Origin: Nonomuraea zeae
GTDB taxonomy: Bacteria > Actinomycetota > Actinomycetes > Streptosporangiales > Streptosporangiaceae
Assembly (NCBI RefSeq): GCF_005889725.1
Contig: NZ_VCKX01000008.1
Coordinates: forward strand, 41,359 to 105,358
Length of the DNA: 64,000 nucleotides
Direction: 5' to 3'
A program made the position numbers and the translations under genes. Shown here in pieces: positions 41,185-48,547 of this stretch. The notes under the pieces are model-generated. The model worked only from the letters and a program-made list of their open reading frames with translations, had not been told where the DNA came from and ran no database searches. Position 1 is the stretch's first letter. Every line of letters starts with the position of its first letter.

Positions 41185-41948
41185 GCGGGCGCGCCGATGA
41201 GGGCGACGCCGTGCGCGGGGTGGCCGATTGGTGGGCGACCGCAGTGTCGCGGATCGAGCCGGACGTCATCGAGCTGCGCGGGCAGCCGGTCCAGGACCTC
41301 ATCGGGCGGATCGGCTTCGCCGAGCTGATCTGGCTCATGCTCCGCGGCGAGCGGCCGGACGCGCGGCGGGCGGCGCTGCTGGAGGCGGCGCTGGTCTCCT
41401 CGGTCGACCACGGACCGCACGCCCCCTCCATCGCCGTCGCGCGGATGGCCGCCACCTGCGGGGTGGGGCTCAACAACGCCGTCGCCACGGGCGTCAACCT
41501 GCTCGGCGACGTGCACGGCGGCGCGGGGGAGCAGTGCGTGGGCCTGCTCGACGAGGTGGTCCGCGACGGGGACGCGGCCGCCGTGGTGGCGCGCCGCCGG
41601 GCCCGCGACAAGTACCTGCCCGGCTTCGGGCACCGCTTCCACACCCGTGACCCGCGCCGCGACCCGCTGCTCGGCCTCGTGGCGGCGGCGGTCGCGGACG
41701 AGGTGGTGCCGGGCGCGCACCTGCGTGCCGCGCTGGAGGTCGAGCGGCTGATCGCGCCGGTGCCCATGAACATCGACGGCGCCACCGCCGTGGTCTACGC
41801 CGAGCTGGGCTTTCCCGCGCCGCTGGCGCGCGGGCTGTTCGTCCTCAGCAGGAGCGTCGGGATCCTGGCCCACGCCTGGGAGGAGACCGGTCAGGGGCGG
41901 CGGAACAAGGGCCCGATGCCGCCGTCCATCCTGCCGACCTGGATCTGA
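41181..41948 (+). CDS. Citryl-CoA lyase-like protein (citrate synthase superfamily)
   Basis: At 255 residues it is far shorter than citrate synthase (about 430) and lacks the N-terminal region, as in citryl-CoA lyase-type proteins. The catalytic triad positions are visible: H112 in VHGGAGEQ, H151 in PGFGHRFH and D199 in MNIDGATA. It should break a (hydroxyacyl)-CoA into an acetyl-CoA-type product and a 2-oxoacid, or run the reverse. Coupling to a CoA transferase supports a cleavage role. The 2-oxoacid could be the substrate of the TPP enzyme encoded at 35870-37597; this is inference. Confidence 0.82.
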   Translation: MSGRADEGDAVRGVADWWATAVSRIEPDVIELRGQPVQDLIGRIGFAELIWLMLRGERPDARRAALLEAALVSSVDHGPHAPSIAVARMAATCGVGLNNAVATGVNLLGDVHGGAGEQCVGLLDEVVRDGDAAAVVARRRARDKYLPGFGHRFHTRDPRRDPLLGLVAAAVADEVVPGAHLRAALEVERLIAPVPMNIDGATAVVYAELGFPAPLARGLFVLSRSVGILAHAWEETGQGRRNKGPMPPSILPTWI

Positions 41949-41954
41949 GCGTGC

Positions 41955-41983
41955 GGGGAGCCCCATCCGGGATGGGGCTCCCC
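41955..41983. terminator. Bidirectional terminator hairpin
   Basis: GGGGAGCCCCATC and GATGGGGCTCCCC form a 13-bp perfect stem with a CGG loop between convergent genes. Confidence 0.8.
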
Positions 41984-41997
41984 TCATCGGGCCTGCC

Positions 41998-44133
41998 TCA
42001 GTAGACGACGATCTTGCCGGTGCTCTGCGGGTAGATCGCGTCGTTGTAGAAGTACTCGCCCGGCGTTGTGAACGTGTGGGTGAAGGACTGGCCGGGCATC
42101 AGGACGCCGCTGTCGAATTCGTACTCGAAGAACGAGACGGCGGCGTGCGCGCTGGCGTTGCCGGCCGGGTTGACGAAGGTGACCGTCGTGCCCGCGGGCA
42201 CCCGCAGGTGCTGCGGTGACATGGCGTTCTGGGCCACGGTGTTCTCGGTGGCGCCGGGCCGCTGGCCGGCCGCGTCCCAGACCCGGCCGAGCGTGACCGT
42301 GGTGCCGGTGACGGCGGCGGTCCTGATGTCGTTGCGCTTCTTCGGCGGCGTGGGCGTCGCGGCGGGCGGCACCTTGCCGCCCAGCTTGAAGGCCCACAGG
42401 TGATCGCCCCTGGGGATGTCCGGGTACGGCAGGCCGTTGCCGCCGGCCAGCACCGCGATGTACTGCTCGCCGTCGATCTCGTAGCTGATCGGGCTGGTGT
42501 GCACCCCGGCGCCGCACTGGAAGCTCCACAGGACCTTGCCGTCGGTGTCGTCCATGGCGTGCAGCAGACCGTCGGGCCCGCCCTGGAACATCACCCGTCC
42601 CGCCGTGCTCAGGATGCCGTTGCCGTGCGCCAGCGACCACTCCCGATCCAGCGTCCACACGGGCGTGTTGGTACGGGGATCGACGGCCGCGATGCCGCCG
42701 GCGAAGTGCTCGCCGAGTGGCCGCGAGGTGTTGACCCGGCCGTCACGGCTGTTGGAGAACCCGGAGTTGATCAGCCCGTAGCCGACGTAGATCCAGCCCG
42801 TGTGCGGGTTGTACGACACGTGCGCCCAGTCGGCGCCGCCGCCCGCCCCGGGGAAGATGATCGTCGCCCGGTCCCAGTGCGGCGTGTAGAGCCCGCCCCA
42901 GGCGTAGAACGGGACCGGCCGGGTGGCCTTGCCGAACTCGGGGGCCTGCGTGATGAACGGCTCCCCGCCGGGGAACGGCTGCGTGGCCGCGGTCTTCTGC
43001 CGCGCGTCCTGGGGGACCGGGCGCTCCTCCATGCCGTGCAGCGCCTCGCCGCTCTCCCGGTCGAGCACGTAGAACATGCCGGCCTTGCTGCCGTAGACCA
43101 CCGCCTTGCGCGTGCGCCCCTTGACCTTGACGTCCACGAGCACCGGCGCCATGACGTTGTCGAGGTCCCAGATGTCGTGGTGCACCGACTGGAAGTGCCA
43201 CCTGCGCAGGCCGGTCTTGGCGTCGATGGCCACGATCGAGTTGGCGAACAGGTTGTCGCCGCCCCGGCTGGAGCCGTCCAGCCGCGGGTAGGAGCCGCCG
43301 AAGGTCCAGTAGACCAGCCCGAGGTCGGGGTCGATGGCCGGATGGATCCACGGGACCGCCCCGCCGGTCTTCCAGGACTCCCCTTCCCAGGTGTCGTTGC
43401 CGAACTGGCCCTCGCCCGGGCACGACCAGAACGTCCAGACGACCTCGCCGGTGGCGGCCTTGAGCGCGTACGCCCGCCCGCGCGCCCCGCCGGTGCTGCC
43501 CTGCATGCCGACGTAGATCAGGCCGTCCCAGTGGACGACCGCCCCGGCCAGGGTCCCCGTCAGGCCGCCGCACTGCCCGTTCTGCGGATCGCAGCCGCCG
43601 GTGTCACCGCCGCCCTCGTCCTCGGTGATGAGCTGGCGCTGCCAGACGACCTGGCCGGTCTCCTTCTCCAGCGCGTAGACGATGTTGGCGCCGGAGGTGG
43701 AGAAGACCAGGCCGTCGCCGAGCGCGACGCCGCGCATGTTCGTCTGCTTGGTGCCCAGGTTCGTCTTCCACTTGATCGCGCCGGTCCGGCCGTCCACGGC
43801 GAAGACGTTCTGCTGGGTGGTCTGGACGTACAGGACGCCGTCCTCCACGACGCAGGTGCTCTGCTGCGCGGCGGAGGTGCTGCCGCCTTCGAGGTTGACG
43901 TGCCAGGCGCCGCCGAGCCGGCGCACCGTACGGGCCGTGATCTGTCTCAGCGGCGAGTAGTTGTGATTGCCCAGGTTGCCGCAGACCTTCGGGAAGTCCT
44001 TGCCCGTCACGCCCAGGGACGCAGGCTGCCGTTCCAGCGGTTCCGTCGCGGCCTGGGCGGGTTCTGCGATCGCGGCGGAGGCGCCCAACGCCGCGGCCGC
44101 ACCGAGGAGGAAGTTACGTCGTTCCACTGGCAC
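41998..44133 (-). CDS. Second Tat-exported PQQ-type quinoprotein dehydrogenase with cupredoxin-like tail
   Basis: The 711-residue protein has a clean twin-arginine signal (VERRNFLLGAAAALGASA). The propeller has blades such as GAIKWKTN, GQVVWQRQ and GEVVWTFW, and HHDIWDLD carries the likely catalytic aspartate D323. A two-cysteine insert (GGCDPQNGQCGG) distinguishes it from the protein at 28981-31044. The C-terminal 100 residues look like a cupredoxin (GTTVTFVNPAGN, GEYFYND), again without the copper-ligand cysteine and with no matching His-Met pair. I chose the GTG at 44133, with GAAGG upstream; a TTG at 44136 is possible. Two IclR-type dyads lie within 50 bp. The substrate is unknown. Confidence 0.82.
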   Translation of the reverse strand: MPVERRNFLLGAAAALGASAAIAEPAQAATEPLERQPASLGVTGKDFPKVCGNLGNHNYSPLRQITARTVRRLGGAWHVNLEGGSTSAAQQSTCVVEDGVLYVQTTQQNVFAVDGRTGAIKWKTNLGTKQTNMRGVALGDGLVFSTSGANIVYALEKETGQVVWQRQLITEDEGGGDTGGCDPQNGQCGGLTGTLAGAVVHWDGLIYVGMQGSTGGARGRAYALKAATGEVVWTFWSCPGEGQFGNDTWEGESWKTGGAVPWIHPAIDPDLGLVYWTFGGSYPRLDGSSRGGDNLFANSIVAIDAKTGLRRWHFQSVHHDIWDLDNVMAPVLVDVKVKGRTRKAVVYGSKAGMFYVLDRESGEALHGMEERPVPQDARQKTAATQPFPGGEPFITQAPEFGKATRPVPFYAWGGLYTPHWDRATIIFPGAGGGADWAHVSYNPHTGWIYVGYGLINSGFSNSRDGRVNTSRPLGEHFAGGIAAVDPRTNTPVWTLDREWSLAHGNGILSTAGRVMFQGGPDGLLHAMDDTDGKVLWSFQCGAGVHTSPISYEIDGEQYIAVLAGGNGLPYPDIPRGDHLWAFKLGGKVPPAATPTPPKKRNDIRTAAVTGTTVTLGRVWDAAGQRPGATENTVAQNAMSPQHLRVPAGTTVTFVNPAGNASAHAAVSFFEYEFDSGVLMPGQSFTHTFTTPGEYFYNDAIYPQSTGKIVVY

Positions 44134-44144
44134 CAACCTTCAGT

Positions 44145-44182
44145 GGTCCGTCTAATGGACCACTAGATCCACTTAACGGACG
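44145..44182. promoter_or_regulatory. Two IclR-type dyads before the second quinoprotein gene
   Basis: GGTCCGTCTAATGGACC (44145-44161) and GATCCACTTAACGGACG (44166-44182) fit the 17-bp motif. Their centres are 21 bp apart, the same spacing as in the pair near the IclR gene. Confidence 0.68.
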
Positions 44183-44267
44183 CACCTTAAGTCCGATCGC
44201 GCGGTGAAGGCAAGGCTTGTCCCGGCGAAGATCCGTGGTTACGCTCAAACCCCTGAGTGGACCAACC

Positions 44268-44284
44268 GATCCGTCTAGCGGATC
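44268..44284. promoter_or_regulatory. IclR-type dyad before the ThuA-domain gene
   Basis: GATCCGTCTAGCGGATC lies 16 bp before the ATG at 44301 and has 6-bp perfect outer arms (GATCCG with CGGATC). Confidence 0.65.
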
Positions 44285-44300
44285 GCAGCGTGAGGTGCCC

Positions 44301-45242
44301 ATGCGTAGCAAGCTCTCCATCGCCGCCGCCACCGGCGCGGCCGCACTCCTGCTCACCGCCACCGCTCCCAGCTCCGCCGCCGCTCCGCAGGGGGCGCAGA
44401 ACCTCGGCGATCCCGACTACGGCGTCTGCCGCGGCACCGATCCCCGCTGCTACCACGACTGGGGCAACTTCGACCCGGCCAAGGGCTACCGCCTGCTCGT
44501 CTACAGCCGCACCGCCGGCCCCCGCCACGCCCACCTCGGCACCCCGCTCGCCCCCGGGCTGAACCCGCCGCTCAACGACGACAACGTGGCCGTCAAGGCG
44601 GTCGTGCGGCTGGGCCAGGAGAACGGCTTCGCCGTCGACTACACCGAGGACGTCACCCAGCTCTCCTCCGCCGGGCGGCTGCTGAACTACAACGCGGTGA
44701 TGTTCCTCAGCACCACCCGCGACACGCTCGACGACGCCGCCCAGACCGCGCTGCGCCAGTACGTCCGCGCCGGCGGCGGCTTCGTCGGCGTGCACAACGC
44801 CTTCGGCACCGAGTACAACTGGCCCTGGTACGAGGGCCTGCTCGGCAACGCCAACTTCTACGACCACAGCGCCAACCAGCCCGGGACCGTCGTCACCGTC
44901 GACCGGCGCGACGCCTCCACCCAGGGGTTACCCCGGACCTGGGCCTTCTCCGACGAGTGGTACAACCTCGTCCCGTACCCCACCCGCGTGCGCGTGCTGG
45001 CCGAGGTGGACGAGAGCACGCTGGCCCGGGGGGTGCGCGGCAACCTCGGGCACCCCGGCCACGGCGACCATCACCCGGTGAGCTGGTGCCAGTACTACGA
45101 CGGCGGCCGGGCCTGGCTCACCACCCTCGGCCATGACGTCAAGGCGTGGACGGACGAGCCCATGGAGGGCGACGGGTACTTCGTCCAGCACTTGCTGGGC
45201 GGCGTCAAGTCCGTGCTCGGCATGGCCCCCTTCTGCCGCTGA
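44301..45242 (+). CDS. Secreted ThuA-domain protein
   Basis: The 313-residue protein has a Sec signal (MRSKLSIAAATGAAALLLTATAPSSAAA) followed by a ThuA (trehalose-utilization type) glutamine-amidotransferase-like fold. Motifs are YRLLVYSRTAGPRHAH near the start, YVRAGGGFVGVHNAF, TWAFSDEWYNL, and SWCQYYDGGRAWLTTLGHD near the end. The domain is often linked to sugar metabolism and to secreted sugar oxidoreductases. Its own IclR-type dyad and its divergent position to the quinoprotein gene suggest joint function outside the cell. No catalytic mechanism is established for this domain. Confidence 0.85.
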   Translation: MRSKLSIAAATGAAALLLTATAPSSAAAPQGAQNLGDPDYGVCRGTDPRCYHDWGNFDPAKGYRLLVYSRTAGPRHAHLGTPLAPGLNPPLNDDNVAVKAVVRLGQENGFAVDYTEDVTQLSSAGRLLNYNAVMFLSTTRDTLDDAAQTALRQYVRAGGGFVGVHNAFGTEYNWPWYEGLLGNANFYDHSANQPGTVVTVDRRDASTQGLPRTWAFSDEWYNLVPYPTRVRVLAEVDESTLARGVRGNLGHPGHGDHHPVSWCQYYDGGRAWLTTLGHDVKAWTDEPMEGDGYFVQHLLGGVKSVLGMAPFCR

Positions 45243-45269
45243 CCCTTCTGTCGCTGACACCGGCCGGGC

Positions 45270-45707
45270 TCACCTCCTGCCGTCGGCGGCCAGCGCGTCG
45301 ATGCAGGCGGCGAGCGCGCCCGCCAGGCGGGCCCGGGCCTGGGGCGCGAGGCCGGCGAGCATGCGTGACTCGACGCCGTCGACCGCGGCGCCGGCGGCGT
45401 CGAGCAGGTCCCGGCCGCCGGCCGTCAGCTCGGCCTGCAGCACCTTCCTGTGCTGCGGGTGCGGCCGGCGGCTCAGCAGCTTCCGCTCCTCCAGCTCGCG
45501 CAGCACCACGTTCATGCTCTGCGGGGTCACGAACGCCCGGCGGGCCAGCTCGGCGTTCGACAGGCCGGGCTCCTCGCCGAGCGCCGTGAGCACGGCGTAC
45601 TGCGGCACGGTGAGCCCGTGCGGGGCGAGGGCGGTCACCATGGCCTCGTGCAGCACGATCTGGGCCCGCTTGATCAGATAGCCCGGCCGGGCCGTGGTTC
45701 CGCTCAT
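45270..45707 (-). CDS. MarR-family transcriptional regulator
   Basis: The 145-residue protein has a MarR winged helix (LTVPQYAVLTALGEEPGLSNAELARRAFVTPQSMNVVLRELE, the usual layout). The preferred ATG at 45707 has AAGGAG five bases upstream; an upstream ATG would add five residues. It is divergent from a small vicinal-oxygen-chelate protein. Two dyads in the 95-bp gap are likely operators for both genes. The ligand is probably a small phenolic or electrophile, as is common in the family; not shown by sequence. Confidence 0.9.
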   Translation of the reverse strand: MSGTTARPGYLIKRAQIVLHEAMVTALAPHGLTVPQYAVLTALGEEPGLSNAELARRAFVTPQSMNVVLRELEERKLLSRRPHPQHRKVLQAELTAGGRDLLDAAGAAVDGVESRMLAGLAPQARARLAGALAACIDALAADGRR

Positions 45708-45721
45708 CGCATCTCCTTGCA

Positions 45722-45762
45722 TGTATCAGTCTGTCTGATACAGTGTCAGGCAGACTGATAAC
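45722..45762. promoter_or_regulatory. MarR-type operators in the divergent promoter
   Basis: TGTATCAG-N5-CTGATACA (45722-45742) is a perfect dyad with 8-bp arms. An imperfect second copy (TGTCAGGCAGACTGATAAC) follows with its centre about 20 bp away. They cover the promoter region of both genes. Confidence 0.75.
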
Positions 45763-45801
45763 ACCTTACCAGTCGTCCCCGATCATTCACAGGAGCATGC
45801 G

Positions 45802-46164
45802 TTGCCCGCCATCGGCCCCGACTTCATCGCCCTTCAGGTCCGCGACCTGGAGGCCTCCGCCGCCTTTTACACCACTCATCTCGGCCTGGACCGGGCGCCG
45901 GTCAGCCCGCCGCACGCCGTGGTCTTCGCCACCGAGCCCATCGCGTTCGCGGTCCGCGAGCCGGCCGTCGATCTCGACGCCGTCGACCGGCTCGGCTGGG
46001 GCGTGGCGCTGTGGCTGGCGGCCGACGACCCGCAGCGGCTGCACGACGAGATGGCCGCGGCCGGCGTGCCGATCCTGACCGAGCCGTTCGACGGGCCGTT
46101 CGGGCGCACGTTCGCCTTCGCCGACCCCGACGGCTACTCCGTCACGATCCACGGCCGGGGGTGA
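45802..46164 (+). CDS. VOC-superfamily (glyoxalase/bleomycin-resistance-type) protein
   Basis: The 120-residue protein starts with the typical VOC strand (FIALQVRDLEASAAFYTTHLGL) and ends FAFADPDGYSVTIHG. Family members bind a metal and act as glyoxalases, dioxygenases or drug-binding proteins; here only the fold can be named. AGGAG is six bases before the TTG start at 45802. It is divergent from the MarR gene and likely repressed by it. Confidence 0.85.
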   Translation: MPAIGPDFIALQVRDLEASAAFYTTHLGLDRAPVSPPHAVVFATEPIAFAVREPAVDLDAVDRLGWGVALWLAADDPQRLHDEMAAAGVPILTEPFDGPFGRTFAFADPDGYSVTIHGRG

Positions 46165-46306
46165 CCGCCGGCGAAATTCGATGAAGTGCGGGTCGCAGGT
46201 CTGGGTATTGAGTAACTGGGCGCCTTTTCTCTTTCACTCGGACGCTTGACCAAGGAATTCATCTCGTTGAAACCTATGCAGACCTCGCGCTGGGTAGAGT
46301 CCCGCC

Positions 46307-48547
46307 ATCCTGAACAACGTTGACCCCTTCATCGGCACCGCGGCGACCGATCTGCCTGGCGCGCGCGGTCTGGCCGCCACTTGGTGGTGGCCGAAACCCC
46401 AGGTAGGCAACACGCACCCCGGTGCCACGTCGCCGCTGGGCATGGTGTCGGCCTGCGCCTATTCCGGCGCGTACCCCACCGGGTACGGCCGGTACACGAA
46501 GAACACCGAAGGCGTGCCCGAGGAAATGTTCGAGCGGGTGCAAGCGTCCGGATTCACCCATTTCCAGCAGTCCGGCACCGGCGCGATCCGCAAGTACTAC
46601 AACTATGTCCGGGTCACCCCGATGGTGCAGCCGCTGGACGCGCTCGGAGACGCCTGGCAGCTGCGTGACGAGGTGGCGGAGGCGGGCTATTACGCGGCCA
46701 CCCTCGACACCGGGGTGCGCTGCGAGCTCACGGTCGGCCCCAAGGTCGCGGTGCACCGGTACACGTTCCCCGAGCACAGCAGCGCCCGCGTGGTGATCGA
46801 CCTGTCCTGCGGCGGCCTGGCCAGCGAGCTCGGCCGCACCGTGCCGGTCCGGGCCCAGGTGGAGAGCATGGGCCACGGCCGGGCGCAGGGCACGGTGGTG
46901 ATGGAGGGCGTCCCGCTGTCGGTGTACCTGGACGTCGACAGCCCGGGCTGGCGGCAGATGCTCTGGTACGACCGGCGTCTCATCGACGGCGGCACCCGCC
47001 TGGACTTCGACAGCATCCGGCACACCACGCTGCGCCCCTTCGGCATGCTCTTCATGGGCCCGGCCGCGGCGGGGCAGACCATCGAGGTGCGGCTCGGGTT
47101 CTCGCTGCGCGGGTGCGAGCAGGCCCGCCAGAACCTGGAGCGCGAGTGCGGGCACGCGCAGCAGGCGTTCGACACCGTACGCCTGCGCACCCGGGCCCGC
47201 TGGGGCGAGCACCTCGACCGGGTCCAGGTCGAGGGCGGCACCCCGGCCCGCCGCACCGTGCTCGCGACGTCGCTCTACCACGCGCTGATCAAGCCGTGCG
47301 TAGCCGACGACGAGAGCCCGTTCTGGCCGACCTCGGGGCCGTTCGCCTTCGACGTCTGCACCATGTGGGACATCTACAAGACCCAGCTCCCGCTGCTGGC
47401 CGCGATCGTCCCCGACCGGGCCGCGGACCTGCTGGAGTCGCTGATCAGGGTCTGCGAGGAAGAGGGCAACTTCCCCATCGGCTACCGGATGTCCCGCGGC
47501 GCCGACCGGTTCTTCCGCCAGGCCAGCGCGCTCGCGCACACCATGCTGGCCGACGCCCACGCGCTCGGCTGGGCCCGCCTGGACTGGAACTGGGCGCTCG
47601 TCCACATGGCCGGCGACCTGCGCCGCATGTACGGCGAGGACTTCTACGAGCACGGAGTGGTGCACCCGATCACCCACACCCTCGACCTGGCCTACGCCCA
47701 CCACTGCACCGCGCAGGTCGCCAGGGCGCTCAACGACCGCCGCCTGGCCGACGACCTGGAGGAGCGCGGTAACCAGTGGCTGAACGCCTTCGACCCGGAC
47801 ACCGGGCTGCTGCGCGACTCGGAGTTCTACGAGGGCGGCAAGTGGAACTACTCCTTCCGGCTGCTGCACGACATGGCCGCGCGGATCGCCCTGGCCGGCG
47901 GCGACAAGTCCTTCATCGACAAGCTGGACCGCTTCTTCGGCTTCGGCGCCGCACCGGTGCGGCAGCCGGGCCGGCGCCCGCGGACGACGGAGATGCTGGC
48001 CGGGTACGCGCTCAACCGGTTCGAGGGGCTGAACAACGAGCCGGACATGGAGGCCCCGTGGGCCTACCACTACGCGGGCCGGCCCGACCGTACCGCTGAG
48101 GTGGTGCAGGCGGCGCTGACCTGGCAGTTCGGCACCGGGCCCGGTGGCCTGCCCGGCAACGACGACTCCGGCGGCCTCAGCTCGTGGTACGTCTGGGCGT
48201 CGCTGGGCCTGTTCCCGATCGCCGGCCAGAACCTGTTCCTGATCAACGCGCCCGCGTTCGAGCGGGCCGTGCTGCGGGCCGGCGGCAACGAGTTCGTCAT
48301 CGAGACCAGCGGGCACCGCGAGACGCCGATCGGGGTAGAGGGCCTCGACCGTGACCCGCCGGTCCAGTACGTCCAGTCGGCGACCCTCGACGGCGAGCCC
48401 CTGCACGCGACGCACCTCAGCGCCGCCACCGTGCACCGCGGTGGCCGGCTGCACCTGAAGCTGGGCCCCGAGCCGTCGGCCTGGGGCCGGGAACGCCGCC
48501 CGCCGTCCCTATCCGATCCGCCCACGACACCGGAGGAAGCGCGATGA
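46307..48547 (+). CDS. GH92-like alpha-mannosidase, non-canonical start
   Basis: The conserved N-terminus of the family (NNVDPFIGT, then GNTHPGATSPLGMVSACAYS) is encoded in frame from 46307. No ATG, GTG or TTG occurs in frame between the upstream TAG (46295) and an internal ATG at 46442 that would cut the domain. The usable starts are ATC at 46307 or CTG at 46310. TAGAGT at 46295-46300 is a plausible -10, which would give a leaderless message near 46307. The C-terminal half shows the GH92 block GNDDSGGLSSWYVWASLGLFPIAGQ (written in family order). GH92 enzymes remove alpha-linked mannose with calcium. There is no signal peptide. It overlaps the glycosyltransferase gene (ATGA). A sequencing error at the start is also possible. 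Confidence 0.8.
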   Translation: MLNNVDPFIGTAATDLPGARGLAATWWWPKPQVGNTHPGATSPLGMVSACAYSGAYPTGYGRYTKNTEGVPEEMFERVQASGFTHFQQSGTGAIRKYYNYVRVTPMVQPLDALGDAWQLRDEVAEAGYYAATLDTGVRCELTVGPKVAVHRYTFPEHSSARVVIDLSCGGLASELGRTVPVRAQVESMGHGRAQGTVVMEGVPLSVYLDVDSPGWRQMLWYDRRLIDGGTRLDFDSIRHTTLRPFGMLFMGPAAAGQTIEVRLGFSLRGCEQARQNLERECGHAQQAFDTVRLRTRARWGEHLDRVQVEGGTPARRTVLATSLYHALIKPCVADDESPFWPTSGPFAFDVCTMWDIYKTQLPLLAAIVPDRAADLLESLIRVCEEEGNFPIGYRMSRGADRFFRQASALAHTMLADAHALGWARLDWNWALVHMAGDLRRMYGEDFYEHGVVHPITHTLDLAYAHHCTAQVARALNDRRLADDLEERGNQWLNAFDPDTGLLRDSEFYEGGKWNYSFRLLHDMAARIALAGGDKSFIDKLDRFFGFGAAPVRQPGRRPRTTEMLAGYALNRFEGLNNEPDMEAPWAYHYAGRPDRTAEVVQAALTWQFGTGPGGLPGNDDSGGLSSWYVWASLGLFPIAGQNLFLINAPAFERAVLRAGGNEFVIETSGHRETPIGVEGLDRDPPVQYVQSATLDGEPLHATHLSAATVHRGGRLHLKLGPEPSAWGRERRPPSLSDPPTTPEEAR

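Noticed and set aside
28900..44133. Lanthanide dependence of the quinoproteins from the Asp two residues after the catalytic Asp (WDMD, WDLD)
   Set aside because: The same Asp-x-Asp pattern also occurs in membrane glucose dehydrogenases, so it does not decide the metal.
46442..48547. ATG at 46442 as the start of the GH92-like gene
   Set aside because: It would remove the conserved NNVDPFIGT and GNTHPGAT segments that are encoded in frame just upstream.
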